From CAZJWC01 sp964550125 (lineage in GTDB: Bacteria; Bacillota; Clostridia; Christensenellales; Borkfalkiaceae), in NCBI GenBank assembly GCA_964550125.1, contig CAZJWC010000006.1, forward strand, positions 1 to 64,000: DNA of 64,000 nucleotides, given 5' to 3'. A model generated the notes under the pieces. It made no database searches and was not told where the DNA came from. It was given only the letters and a program-made list of their open reading frames with translations. Shown here one piece after another: positions 51,865 to 61,132 of this stretch. Made by a program: the position numbers and the translations under genes. The stretch's first letter is position 1, and each line of letters begins with the position of its first letter.

Positions 51865-53057
51865 TAAATAATTAAAAATAATGAACCAAAGGCAACGCCT
51901 ATAAAAGTGCCTATGGCAAGTCCAACTACTCCACAAATAATCCCAGCAGGAATAAGTTCGTCCTGTTTCAAAGCACTGGCAACAGGTTGAATAAAAGGAG
52001 GTCCATAAACTCCCGCAACAGAGGTAACAAGTGCTGTACCACCATCAATCTTGAATAGTTTACAAAGCAATATGTGTAGCAAAATAGAAAGCAACATTAT
52101 GATTGCCATAACGATAATCGTAGTTATTAAATCCTTCAATTTTGTAAAGTCTAAACACATTGCCAAGGAAATTGAAAACATTAAAACAAAGTACTGCCCT
52201 AGTTGATAACTACCCTTTGTTTCACGCACTTTTTTAACGCAAGAAAAAAGCAATCCTAAAACGGACACTCCAATCAAAAGCACTAACACCATTGATACGC
52301 CTTCAATAAAGCTATTAAGTAAAAGATATATTGCAAAGCACACCCCCACACAGCCTATTGCCAAAAGCAAGGTAAGTAAAAGTCCCTTTAACTTTTTGTT
52401 TTTTATTAAGAAGAAAAGAGAATCGTCATTATTTGTATATTTTTCAACAAATTCTTTTTCATTTTGGTTGTCCGTTTGCTCGTCCTCGCTTGTCAACTTC
52501 TTTTCCCCTAAAATCTTTTTGTATAATTTAGGAATAAAGGTTACAAGTCCCAAAAAGTAAACGCCTCCTATAATAACATCGCTAAAATTCGCAAAGTTTA
52601 TAAGTTCAGTACTCGCACCCAAAGCACCACCTATTGCAACAAGGTTTGGTGTACCACCAGTATACAAACCAATCGCCATTGCACTTATGTATGCTGAAAT
52701 TTCAGGGTTTATTAAATCGACTATAAAAAAGGTTGCTGTACAAACTACGATAACGCTTACACAAATAAGCAAAAAGGAAATTGATACACTCTTTGCTAAT
52801 CCTTTAACACTTTTTAAACTAAACCCAAAAAGAATTAAAGGCAAGGAGATTGCCACAAAAATATAAGCAACCGTTTCCATAAGTTCTTTATCGTATAAAT
52901 TTCCATTGAAGTTAATTAAGGCAATAATAATACCGGTAAAGTAACATAGCCCAACCGAACCTATTGTCCTTAAAAATTTTGATTTAGTTGTTCCCCACAT
53001 CCATAACGCAGGTAGGGCTAGCACCAAAACTAACCCTATAATCGTTCCTATCATCAT
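51864..53057 (-). CDS. DUF819-family membrane protein
   Basis: 397 residues, ten or so membrane segments, with GLYTGGTPNLVAIGGALGAS and SVAGVYGPPFIQPVASAL characteristic of the YjcL/DUF819 transporters. A cytoplasmic acidic loop lies near 200. Probably an organic-anion transporter; substrate unknown. Follows the acetyltransferase gene by 12 bases. Confidence 0.87.
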   Translation of the reverse strand: MMIGTIIGLVLVLALPALWMWGTTKSKFLRTIGSVGLCYFTGIIIALINFNGNLYDKELMETVAYIFVAISLPLILFGFSLKSVKGLAKSVSISFLLICVSVIVVCTATFFIVDLINPEISAYISAMAIGLYTGGTPNLVAIGGALGASTELINFANFSDVIIGGVYFLGLVTFIPKLYKKILGEKKLTSEDEQTDNQNEKEFVEKYTNNDDSLFFLIKNKKLKGLLLTLLLAIGCVGVCFAIYLLLNSFIEGVSMVLVLLIGVSVLGLLFSCVKKVRETKGSYQLGQYFVLMFSISLAMCLDFTKLKDLITTIIVMAIIMLLSILLHILLCKLFKIDGGTALVTSVAGVYGPPFIQPVASALKQDELIPAGIICGVVGLAIGTFIGVAFGSLFLII

Positions 53058-53069
53058 TTTCCCGTCCTC

Positions 53070-54173
53070 TTAAATTTCTAAACCGTACAAACGGTATATT
53101 CTATACAACTGTCCACCTGCCTGCTTTACTGCATTATTTGATTGAACGTTGTTTTCTACTATCGTGCCTGCCTCAATATAACACATATTTTTATCAATCG
53201 CTGTCTTGAAAGTTTCTGTATATAGGCAACCCAAGACGCCTTTCCCTTGATAAGCGGGAATAACATATTGCAATATACCACGCATTGAGTTAATCTTTTT
53301 ACGATATCTCAAACCTTTAATTAATGAAAAGATATTTGTTTTTCCTTTCATCCGTTTAAAAACTTGGTTTAAGTCTGGCACGGACATAACAAACCCAATA
53401 GGCAACATATCTCTAGTTCGATATGCAAGTTTGATAAAGTCAAAATCAACGAAAGATGAAAGTTCATTTGCAACCTGCAAAATCAAGTCCATTGAAGGTG
53501 CTTCTTGGTAATTAGTTTCAGTTGATGCCTCCCTCATAATATACTCAATCGCACGCAAGTTTTCCTCATTATTCTCATAAGACTTAATAGTAATCCCCAA
53601 CATTTTCTGCACACGAAAACTCATATTGACATATCTATCATAATCAAACTTTGTTAAATCAATCTTGTATGAAAAGGTATCTAGACTTTTTGAAAAACCA
53701 TACCCCTCAATTAAGTTTGCATAATAGGGTGGATTATAAGAAGTTAAAATTATGGGTGGAGCATTAAACTCATTTATAAGCATACCCCTTCTGTTGTCAG
53801 GGTCGGCACAAAAAAATGGACCTTCAAGATAATTAACTCCCTGTTTTTTCAAATCCTTAACCATAAAATCAAACATCATATTTGAAGCAAGTTGACTATT
53901 CGTACACTCATACAAAGCAAAAAAGCCACTCTTTTCAAATTCTTGTTTGTGCTTATTTCTACTGATGGTATAAACAAGTCTTGCAATAATTTTCCCCTCA
54001 TCCTCAATCATCAACCCCACATACGACTTATCAACGAAAAGCAATTTTTTTAGCGTTTTCATTAAATCTTTGTGCATATAAGGGACATAATTTTCATCGC
54101 TCTTATAAATTTTATCTGCCATTAAAACAAACTGTTTAATTTGATTTTTCTTCTCAATTTTAATTAATTTCAT
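53070..54173 (-). CDS. GNAT-like acetyltransferase, long form
   Basis: 367 residues: an N-terminal GNAT-like half (VGLMIEDEGKIIARLVYTISRNK) and a second half with VIPAYQGKGVLGCLY and EAGTIVENNVQSNNAVKQAGGQLYRIYRLY, a motif set of the hypothetical-acetyltransferase family often beside DUF819 genes. Substrate unknown. Between the response regulator and the transporter, 14 bases after the former. Confidence 0.72.
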   Translation of the reverse strand: MKLIKIEKKNQIKQFVLMADKIYKSDENYVPYMHKDLMKTLKKLLFVDKSYVGLMIEDEGKIIARLVYTISRNKHKQEFEKSGFFALYECTNSQLASNMMFDFMVKDLKKQGVNYLEGPFFCADPDNRRGMLINEFNAPPIILTSYNPPYYANLIEGYGFSKSLDTFSYKIDLTKFDYDRYVNMSFRVQKMLGITIKSYENNEENLRAIEYIMREASTETNYQEAPSMDLILQVANELSSFVDFDFIKLAYRTRDMLPIGFVMSVPDLNQVFKRMKGKTNIFSLIKGLRYRKKINSMRGILQYVIPAYQGKGVLGCLYTETFKTAIDKNMCYIEAGTIVENNVQSNNAVKQAGGQLYRIYRLYGLEI

Positions 54174-54187
54174 CTTTTGCTAACCGT

Positions 54188-54826
54188 TTATAGTAGTTGT
54201 TTCATCTTTTCTATTGCTTCATTTCTATTCTCACAACCTATTTTTAAATAAATTGAACTTATGTAGTTACGCGCCGTTCCATCACTTAACTTTAAAGCAG
54301 AGGAGATTTGCTTATTAGTGAATCCCTCATAAATCATAAGTGCAATCTCAATTTCTCTATCCGAAAAAGAAAAAGCCTTTTTCAGTTTTATCTCCCTGTC
54401 GTTAGAAACCATTGTTGCTGCACTTGCTATTTTTTTTGCAATACTCGTAGGCAAAATAGTATCTCCGTTATATGCACTCTTTATTGCATTTATCAATGAT
54501 ACAGCGTTTGTATCTTTAAGCAAATATCCGTTTGCACCGTTGTTTATTGCATTTAAAATATAGTCGCTATCGTCAAAAGTTGTAAGAATTATCACCTTTA
54601 TTTCAGGAAACTTACTCTTGATTGCGTCAGTTGCAACAACTCCGTTCATATTAGGCATCCTAACGTCCATAAGCACGACGTCGGGGGAAAGTTCTTCACA
54701 TTTATTTAATCCTTCTAATCCGTCCAAAGCGATACCAACAACAGACAACTCCTCATCTGTTTGCAATACACTTTTTAATCCTTCGGCTAATAATTTTTGG
54801 TCATCAACAATTAAAACTTTTATCAT
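54188..54826 (-). CDS. NarL/FixJ-type response regulator
   Basis: 212 residues: receiver domain (VLIVDDQK, phospho-acceptor Asp in VVLMDVRMPNMNG, KDTN at the Lys switch) and a LuxR helix-turn-helix (FSDREIEIALMIYEGFTNKQISSAL). ATG 54826 has GAGG upstream. Pairs with the histidine kinase encoded just upstream. Confidence 0.92.
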   Translation of the reverse strand: MIKVLIVDDQKLLAEGLKSVLQTDEELSVVGIALDGLEGLNKCEELSPDVVLMDVRMPNMNGVVATDAIKSKFPEIKVIILTTFDDSDYILNAINNGANGYLLKDTNAVSLINAIKSAYNGDTILPTSIAKKIASAATMVSNDREIKLKKAFSFSDREIEIALMIYEGFTNKQISSALKLSDGTARNYISSIYLKIGCENRNEAIEKMKQLL

Positions 54827-54862
54827 TTTTAACCTCATCAATAATTTGATTCTATCACAAAT

Positions 54863-56089
54863 TTATTTCTTTTTCAATGGTAATATCAATTTTATTTCAA
54901 AACCTTCGTCCTTTTCTGCTGAAAAATTTATTTTTCCACCTAGTTTTTCAGCCTGTTGACGCATCTTTGAAAGTCCAAACCCCTCGACAATATTTTCTTC
55001 ATCACATTTTCCGTTGTCCGTCAAAACAAATTGTAAAGTATTGTCAATTTGTTTTAGTTCAAAATAAAAAGCAGTGCTTTTCCCATGTCTTAAACCATTT
55101 GAAAGCCCTTCTTTTAAGGAAGAAATTATAAAAATTTCAACCTCTTTTTCTAAACTAATATCGTCAACGTCATACCTAATATTGATGTCGCAACTCGAAC
55201 CAAAACTTTCTAAAATGTTTTTGATAGCACTACGCAAGGGAACATCTACCTCTCTTGCAGAAAGATTGTGTACACTGTTGCGTAATTCTTGTAGGGCGTC
55301 TTTGGCTAAAATGTTTGAGTAAATTAGTTTTTCTTTTGCCTCAGCAGGATTATTGTCAATCAACAGTTTTCCAGCCTCCGTTTGAGCAATAATTGTAGTA
55401 ATGGAGTGTCCAACTACATCGTGAATTTCTTTTGAAATTCTATTCCTTTCTTCCAAAACGGTTACTTCTTCAAGTTTTTTATAAGCCTTTTGTAGTTTAT
55501 CATTAACCTCTTGCAGTTCCTCAAGATTTTTTTCAATTATCTTATTTCTTTTGAACAATGCAATCGTAAGATTAAAAATAGTAAAATGAATTGCAAAGAA
55601 AATTAAATCGTTTGTCAACTGAGATACAATCCGTTGTACATCAAAACTTCTTGTAGGAGAAAGACTTGTAACCAAAACAAAACAAACTGCATATGACAAA
55701 AAACTTGATATACCCATTATCGTACGGGAATACCTTGAAGTTGCACTATAATAGTATTCGGACAAAATAAGTATATAAACGGTTACAACGTAACTACTGC
55801 TTGAAAGTACAAGCATACCCAACATTACAAGCACATCAAAAACATACAAAACGAATCTTATGCGCGATTTTTGCAAAAGATAAAACTTGATAATAGTAGA
55901 AACAAGCAACGCACCGGCTAAAACAAACATATATATGGTTGCATCAGGATTAAACTTGATTTCATAACCCGTTAAGATAAATAGCATCACAACAAGTGAT
56001 GCTAATATTGACGCTCTTAAAATGGTATAAAAACTATATGATGATAGTTTTTTTATTAAGTTGTTATTACGCCATTTATTATTTTTCAT
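54863..56089 (-). CDS. Sensor histidine kinase (HisKA_3/NarX type)
   Basis: About 408 residues: four to six N-terminal membrane segments, a coiled coil (about 180-205), the phospho-acceptor His in RNRISKEIHDVVGHSITTI, and an ATPase domain with EGLSNGLRHGKS and LTDNGK. It probably senses a membrane signal and phosphorylates the regulator encoded next. The ATG at 56089 overlaps the gltX stop (TGATATG), and no ribosome site is seen. Confidence 0.9.
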   Translation of the reverse strand: MKNNKWRNNNLIKKLSSYSFYTILRASILASLVVMLFILTGYEIKFNPDATIYMFVLAGALLVSTIIKFYLLQKSRIRFVLYVFDVLVMLGMLVLSSSSYVVTVYILILSEYYYSATSRYSRTIMGISSFLSYAVCFVLVTSLSPTRSFDVQRIVSQLTNDLIFFAIHFTIFNLTIALFKRNKIIEKNLEELQEVNDKLQKAYKKLEEVTVLEERNRISKEIHDVVGHSITTIIAQTEAGKLLIDNNPAEAKEKLIYSNILAKDALQELRNSVHNLSAREVDVPLRSAIKNILESFGSSCDINIRYDVDDISLEKEVEIFIISSLKEGLSNGLRHGKSTAFYFELKQIDNTLQFVLTDNGKCDEENIVEGFGLSKMRQQAEKLGGKINFSAEKDEGFEIKLILPLKKK

Positions 56090-56090
56090 A

Positions 56091-57536
56091 TCAATTAAGT
56101 TTGCTAATTGCAAATTTTATTCTTCTAATAGTTTCGGCTTTACCTAAAATATCAGCAACTTCAGTTGCACCACCAGCCGTTGACTCTTTTGCTGTAATTG
56201 CCACACGCACACACCAAAGAATTTGTCCGTTTTTCATACCTATCGATTGAGCAAGTTCAACCATTGAGGCATAGATTGAATCGTGGCAGAAATTTTCTTC
56301 ATCAATCTTTTCAAGAGTTTTCAACGCTTCAGGCAATACTTGCTTTGCAATCTCTATATCAGTTTTCATTTTTTTATGAGAATATAGTTCATTATCAAAA
56401 TCACCATATTCCTCTAAAAAATTAACTTTTTCGGGGATTTCACTTAAAATCTCTACTCTTGTTTTAACAAGTTTTACCAATTTTTCAAGGTCATAACCTT
56501 TATCAAAAACCTTACTCTTTTCAAAGAAAGGCATTGCTCTTTTTAAAAGTTCATCATTTGACATTTCCTTGATATATTCACCGGAAAGCCATCTTAATTT
56601 TGGTTCATCAAAAATTGATTGAGACTTTGAAATTCCGTCAAGGGAGAATAATTGCTCCATTTCAGCGAGAGTCATCTTTTCAATATTACTTTTAGGACTC
56701 CAACCAAGCAAAGCAATATAGTTAATGATTGCCTCTTTAATATATCCCTTTTCTACAAGGTCTTGATAACTCGCATCGCCATTTCGTTTTGAAAGTTTTT
56801 CTCTGCTGTTTTTCATAATAGGAGGCATATGAATATAAACAGGCCTTTCCCAACCAAACGCATCATACATTAAATTGTATTTAGGCGTACTTGAAAGATA
56901 CTCACTTCCACGGATAACGTGAGTGATATTCATCAAATGGTCGTCTATAACATTTGCGAAGTTATAAGTAGGCATACCATCACTTTTAAGAAGTATTCCG
57001 TCTTCCATATCTTTATAGTCAACTGAAACATCTCCATAAACTAAATCGGTATATGAACCAGTGCCACTTTGAGGAATATTTTGGCGTATTACATAGGGAA
57101 CGCCCGCATCAAGCTTTGCTTGAATTTCCTCTTTAGATAAATTTAAACAATGCTTATCGTATTTACCAACACCATTTTCATCTTTCAAACTTTCAATACG
57201 CTCATTGTCGCAAAAGCAGTAATACGCTCCACCTAACTCAACCAGTTTATGTGCATACTCTTGATAAATACTCTTTCTTTCACTTTGTATATACGGTCCG
57301 TAATTTCCACCAACATCAGGTCCTTCGCTATACATAATTCCTGCATCTTTTAAAGTATCGTATATAATTTGAACAGCACCGTCAACATACCTCTTTGAAT
57401 CGGTATCCTCAAGCCTTAAAATAAATTCGCCACCCATTTTTTTTGCATACAAATAGCCATATAACGCTGTACGAAGCCCTCCTACGTGTAAATAACCTGT
57501 GGGGCTTGGTGCAAATCTTGTTCTTACTACTGACAT
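56091..57536 (-). CDS. gltX: Glutamyl-tRNA synthetase
   Basis: 481 residues: HIGH-equivalent APSPTGYLHVGGLR, the EDTDSKR loop, KMSKS-equivalent KLSKRNGD. No GatCAB or GlnRS gene is in view, so it may also charge tRNA-Gln, but the discriminating residues cannot be judged by eye. Between radC and the two-component genes. Confidence 0.96.
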   Translation of the reverse strand: MSVVRTRFAPSPTGYLHVGGLRTALYGYLYAKKMGGEFILRLEDTDSKRYVDGAVQIIYDTLKDAGIMYSEGPDVGGNYGPYIQSERKSIYQEYAHKLVELGGAYYCFCDNERIESLKDENGVGKYDKHCLNLSKEEIQAKLDAGVPYVIRQNIPQSGTGSYTDLVYGDVSVDYKDMEDGILLKSDGMPTYNFANVIDDHLMNITHVIRGSEYLSSTPKYNLMYDAFGWERPVYIHMPPIMKNSREKLSKRNGDASYQDLVEKGYIKEAIINYIALLGWSPKSNIEKMTLAEMEQLFSLDGISKSQSIFDEPKLRWLSGEYIKEMSNDELLKRAMPFFEKSKVFDKGYDLEKLVKLVKTRVEILSEIPEKVNFLEEYGDFDNELYSHKKMKTDIEIAKQVLPEALKTLEKIDEENFCHDSIYASMVELAQSIGMKNGQILWCVRVAITAKESTAGGATEVADILGKAETIRRIKFAISKLN

Positions 57537-57551
57537 TTTTTACCTCTCAAT

Positions 57552-58274
57552 CTACTCTTTCTCTTTATAACTTGCAGCCACCTTTAAAGAATATTGTTTA
57601 TTTATACTTTGCATTTTTCCTTCTAAAAAGTAACTGTATATTTCACCATTTGAATAAATAACATGGTCGCAAAAGCGTATTCCGTTTATGTTGAATATTA
57701 GTGCCAACATCCTAGTTGCATTATCATCACTTGCAGAAGGTTTGACATAACCACTTAAATGATTATGGGACACTATCGCCTGCGAACATTTATGGTCTGA
57801 TATAAACTTTGACACCTCTTGAGGACTGATTGAAACCTCAGTGCGTTGATTTTCAGTAAAACTTTTACATACCAAAAGTTTGCCGTTTTTGTCTAATAAA
57901 AATATATCAAACTGTTCGTGGTCAAGTACGCTATATCTATCTCTAATAAAATTTAAAACTTGATTTGAATTTATTAAAACTACGTCTTGCGTTTGACTTT
58001 TAATATAGTTTATCCTTTCCATACATAACGAGATTGTCTTTAAAAAGGCTGAACTTGTTTCGCCCATACCAACAACTTCCTTTAATTTGGAAACGTCTGC
58101 ACTCATTACTCCTTGCAAATTCCCAAACGCATTGAGTAGGTTGTGAGCAATATCGTTCGTATTCTTCCTTGGGAATACGCTATACAGCAAAATCTCTAAA
58201 ACTTCGTGTTCAGCAAGAGATTCTGGATTCCTTTCTAATTTTTCACGCATTCTTGCTCTATGCCCTTCGTGCAT
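57552..58274 (-). CDS. radC: RadC-family JAMM protein
   Basis: 240 residues: N-terminal helix-hairpin-helix (VVGMGETSSAFLK), then the JAB1/MPN metal site SHNHLSGYVKPSASDD (HxH and distal Asp). Despite its name it has no proven repair role; it is probably a nuclease or a DUB-like hydrolase. ATG 58274 follows GAGGATAAA. Confidence 0.88.
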   Translation of the reverse strand: MHEGHRARMREKLERNPESLAEHEVLEILLYSVFPRKNTNDIAHNLLNAFGNLQGVMSADVSKLKEVVGMGETSSAFLKTISLCMERINYIKSQTQDVVLINSNQVLNFIRDRYSVLDHEQFDIFLLDKNGKLLVCKSFTENQRTEVSISPQEVSKFISDHKCSQAIVSHNHLSGYVKPSASDDNATRMLALIFNINGIRFCDHVIYSNGEIYSYFLEGKMQSINKQYSLKVAASYKEKE

Positions 58275-58384
58275 TTTTATCCTCGTTTGCAAAAATTTTT
58301 AAAAAACTATATTAAATATATTTTACCATATTTTTAAAAAAGTGTATAATTATTTACACATATAAAAGCAAAAAAGGAAAATTT

Positions 58385-59656
58385 ATGGAAAAATATTTTG
58401 ATGACGTTGTTGATAATATCATAGCAATAGTAAAATTTGACTCATCGCTCTCCCCTGCAAAAACCGGCAAACCTTTTGGTGAGGGTGCTTATGAAGCGTT
58501 AAATTATTTTCTTGATTTGGCAAAAGCACTTGGCTTTACTACTAAAAACTACGACAACTACGCAGGTGAGGTTATATTTGAAGGAGAGTCGCCTGAATCA
58601 GTTGGTATACTTGCCCACCTTGATGTTGTACCTGCAGGAAACAACTGGAAACACAACCCATTTAACGCAACGATTGAAAACGACAAGATTTACGGACGAG
58701 GAACTGTTGACGATAAAGGACCTGCCATAATTTGCCTTTACTGCTTAAAGAGATTAAAAGACGAAGGATTTTTACCTAAAAAGACTATAAAACTAATTGT
58801 AGGTTGTGGAGAGGAAACTTCCTGCGATTGTATGAAACATTACGCTAAACAAGTTGAAATGCCAACAGTTGGTTTTTCTCCTGATGCTGAATTTCCAGTA
58901 ATCTATGCTGAAAAGGGAATACTTCATATCCGTTTTGACTTTAACTTGCCTAATGCACCTTTTACAATTTTAAACGGTGGCCAAAGTCCTAATATGGTTT
59001 GTGATTATTGCACAGCAAAGGGTAAGATAAACTACCCTTTACTTTCAAAACACGGCTTAAAATTTGAAGATGACACTATTATCTCAAAGGGTAAATCAGC
59101 GCACGGCTCTACTCCTGAAAAGGGCAAAAACGCTATACTACCTATGCTTGAATATTTTTCAGTTTTCGATAGTAGAATCACTCCTATTATTCAGGCATTA
59201 TTTGACGATATCTATTCATTAACACAAATAAAAGATGAAACGGGTTATTTGAGCCTTTCACCTAACATAATCAACTACGCTAACAATGTTTTGAGCATTG
59301 CTTGTGATATTAGATACCCTGCAACTTATAGTTATGAGCAAATTGAAAGACTTTTGCTTTCCACTAAACTTGATTTTGCCGTTATTATGAAAAAAGAACC
59401 TCTTTTTGTTAACCAAGACAATCCCGTAGTACTAAAGTTGATGTCCGTTTACAATTCTCATGTTGGCAAAAATGAAAAACCCATTGCGATAGGTGGTGGA
59501 ACTTATGCTAGATTTATAAAAGATTGCGTTGCTTTTGGTCCTATGTTTGAAACTGACGAACCAGTTATTCATCAAGCAGACGAATATATTTCATTTGAAA
59601 AAATTGATTTTTTATTAAAAGTTTATTATGATGCGATAAAATCACTTGCCCAATAA
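58385..59656 (+). CDS. M20-family dipeptidase (PepV/Sapep-like)
   Basis: 423 residues: LAHLDVVPAGNNWKHNPF and YGRGTVDDKGP hold the first zinc ligands (His and Asp), VGCGEETSC the catalytic Glu, and GGGTYARF the late site. Length is shorter than PepV (about 470). It hydrolyses short peptides in the cytosol. GGA precedes the ATG. Confidence 0.9.
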   Translation: MEKYFDDVVDNIIAIVKFDSSLSPAKTGKPFGEGAYEALNYFLDLAKALGFTTKNYDNYAGEVIFEGESPESVGILAHLDVVPAGNNWKHNPFNATIENDKIYGRGTVDDKGPAIICLYCLKRLKDEGFLPKKTIKLIVGCGEETSCDCMKHYAKQVEMPTVGFSPDAEFPVIYAEKGILHIRFDFNLPNAPFTILNGGQSPNMVCDYCTAKGKINYPLLSKHGLKFEDDTIISKGKSAHGSTPEKGKNAILPMLEYFSVFDSRITPIIQALFDDIYSLTQIKDETGYLSLSPNIINYANNVLSIACDIRYPATYSYEQIERLLLSTKLDFAVIMKKEPLFVNQDNPVVLKLMSVYNSHVGKNEKPIAIGGGTYARFIKDCVAFGPMFETDEPVIHQADEYISFEKIDFLLKVYYDAIKSLAQ

Positions 59657-59695
59657 CAAATTTTCACAAACTTATAATCAATCCATAATAAAACC

Positions 59696-59714
59696 CGTAA
59701 CTTAATATGTTACG
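59696..59714. promoter_or_regulatory. Operator-like dyad before the XRE gene
   Basis: CGTAAC and GTTACG are separated by TTAATAT, 40 bases upstream of the ATG. It is likely an autoregulatory site of the regulator encoded next. Confidence 0.45.
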
Positions 59715-59754
59715 ATATACACAGTAAAATTTGTGGAGTATTTAAAGGAAAGTT

Positions 59755-59994
59755 ATGGAATTTAAAGACAGATTTAGAGAAATAAGAAAATCAAAAGGTT
59801 TTACTCAACAACAACTTGCTGATATGTTATTTTTAACAAAAATGGCAATCAGTCATTGGGAAAAGGGTAACAGTGAACCTTCAATCTATCAATTAAAAAC
59901 TTTAGCACATTATTTTAACATTTCCATTGATGACCTAGTAGGTTATGATGAGGATGATACAAAACAAGAAGAAACAATGCCTTTAGCAAACTAA
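59755..59994 (+). CDS. XRE-family HTH regulator
   Basis: 79 residues: HTH RFREIRKSKGFTQQQLADML with LTKMAISHWEKGNSEPS, then a short acidic tail. The helix set is typical of SinR/Cro-type repressors; no second domain. Monocistronic with a dyad upstream and a terminator downstream. Confidence 0.88.
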   Translation: MEFKDRFREIRKSKGFTQQQLADMLFLTKMAISHWEKGNSEPSIYQLKTLAHYFNISIDDLVGYDEDDTKQEETMPLAN

Positions 59995-60007
59995 TTGATA
60001 AAGAAAA

Positions 60008-60036
60008 AAACCAACGCATAGCGTTGGTTTTTTTAT
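60008..60036. terminator. Bidirectional terminator
   Basis: AAACCAACGC (60008-60017) pairs with GCGTTGGTTT (60021-60030), loop ATA. Confidence 0.85.
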
Positions 60037-60515
60037 ATTTTAAAAACTTGTTTCATTTGATTTATATCATCACTCAAATCGAACTTGAATATTAAAACCT
60101 TTCTTTCTCCTCTAATATATAAATCGTTATAGGTGGGTAAATTTTCAATTCTTATCAATTTACCCCCACACTTTTCGCAGGTGCGTTTGGAGGGAATATT
60201 ATTAGGAGCACATGTTATAAACAAATAAGTAAAGCCGTGCAAAACAGCTAATTTTTTTAGTAAATTTACTGCTCTACCTGCGTAACCGTTTCCCCTATAT
60301 TCCTTTATCACATTATAACCGATATTACCACCATAGTAAGTTTTTTCGTTAAAGCCTACCCTAAAATCACAAGTACCTAGTTGTGTCCTACTACCCACTT
60401 TACAAATATTGAAGTAGTATGTAGGAACAAAACCTGAACAGTAGTCTGCCTTGCGTTTTTTATATATTTTTAAAAAGATTTTATCATCTCTTAAAAAACT
60501 CGTATTAAAAAACAT
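60033..60515 (-). CDS. GNAT acetyltransferase (RimJ/RimL-like)
   Basis: 160 residues: GNIGYNVIKEYRGNGYAGRAV is the acetyl-CoA loop, NIPSKRTCEKCGGKL the alpha4 region with a Cys pair unusual for the family. Substrate not evident. Monocistronic. Confidence 0.85.
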   Translation of the reverse strand: MFFNTSFLRDDKIFLKIYKKRKADYCSGFVPTYYFNICKVGSRTQLGTCDFRVGFNEKTYYGGNIGYNVIKEYRGNGYAGRAVNLLKKLAVLHGFTYLFITCAPNNIPSKRTCEKCGGKLIRIENLPTYNDLYIRGERKVLIFKFDLSDDINQMKQVFKI

Positions 60516-60582
60516 TTTTTCCTCTTATCAAATACCCTTATTAGTTCATTTATTATATGCTAAATGTTTTTAAAATGCAACA

Positions 60583-60612
60583 AAAAAGGCGTAAATATTT
60601 ACGCCTTTTTGG
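60583..60612 (-). terminator. Terminator of the ribosomal protein operon
   Basis: AAAAAGGCGTAAAT (60583-60596) pairs with ATTTACGCCTTTTT, giving a perfect palindrome downstream of rplQ. Confidence 0.85.
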
Positions 60613-60622
60613 TATTTAATTA

Positions 60623-61129
60623 TTAAACTAATTCAATAATAGCAGTTTCAGCAGCATCACCACGTCTTTCACCTGTTAGGTAAATACGAGTGTAGCCACC
60701 CTTTTGTCCCTTTTCTTCTGCTCTTTCAGCATATTTGGGAGCAATTTCATTGAATAACTTTTCAATTAGAGGGTGTTTAACATCACTTGTTCTTGCTTTA
60801 TAAGCAGACTTTGATTCGTTAAACTCTTTCTTTTCTTGTAAGTCATAAAGTTTAGCCATAACCTGTCTTCTTGCAGCAAGTTTCTTAGGGCCGTCTTTTA
60901 CAGTAGTAACTGTAATTTCTTTAGACTTTTTATCTTTAATAGTTTTTGATACCTCTACTGTATCTGTATAAGTGTTAATAGCCTTAGTAATTATCTTTTC
61001 AACATAGGGACGAAGTTCTTTTGCTCTTGCTTGAGTAGTTTCAATTCTTCCGTTCCACAATAGTTGAGAAGCTTGGTTGCGAAGCATAGCATTTCTTTGC
61101 TCGCTAGTTTTACCTAATTTCCTAGCCAT
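60623..61129 (-). CDS. rplQ: 50S ribosomal protein L17, with insertion
   Basis: 168 residues versus about 115-125 usually. The start (ARKLGKTSEQRNAMLRNQASQLL) and end (KGGYTRIYLTGERRGDAAETAIIEL) are standard; the middle from about 55 to 115 holds roughly 45 extra residues, rich in Lys, Thr and Glu (TDTVEVSKTIKDKKSKEITV). The extra part is in frame and probably a surface loop on the ribosome. Confidence 0.95.
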   Translation of the reverse strand: MARKLGKTSEQRNAMLRNQASQLLWNGRIETTQARAKELRPYVEKIITKAINTYTDTVEVSKTIKDKKSKEITVTTVKDGPKKLAARRQVMAKLYDLQEKKEFNESKSAYKARTSDVKHPLIEKLFNEIAPKYAERAEEKGQKGGYTRIYLTGERRGDAAETAIIELV

Positions 61130-61132
61130 TGA

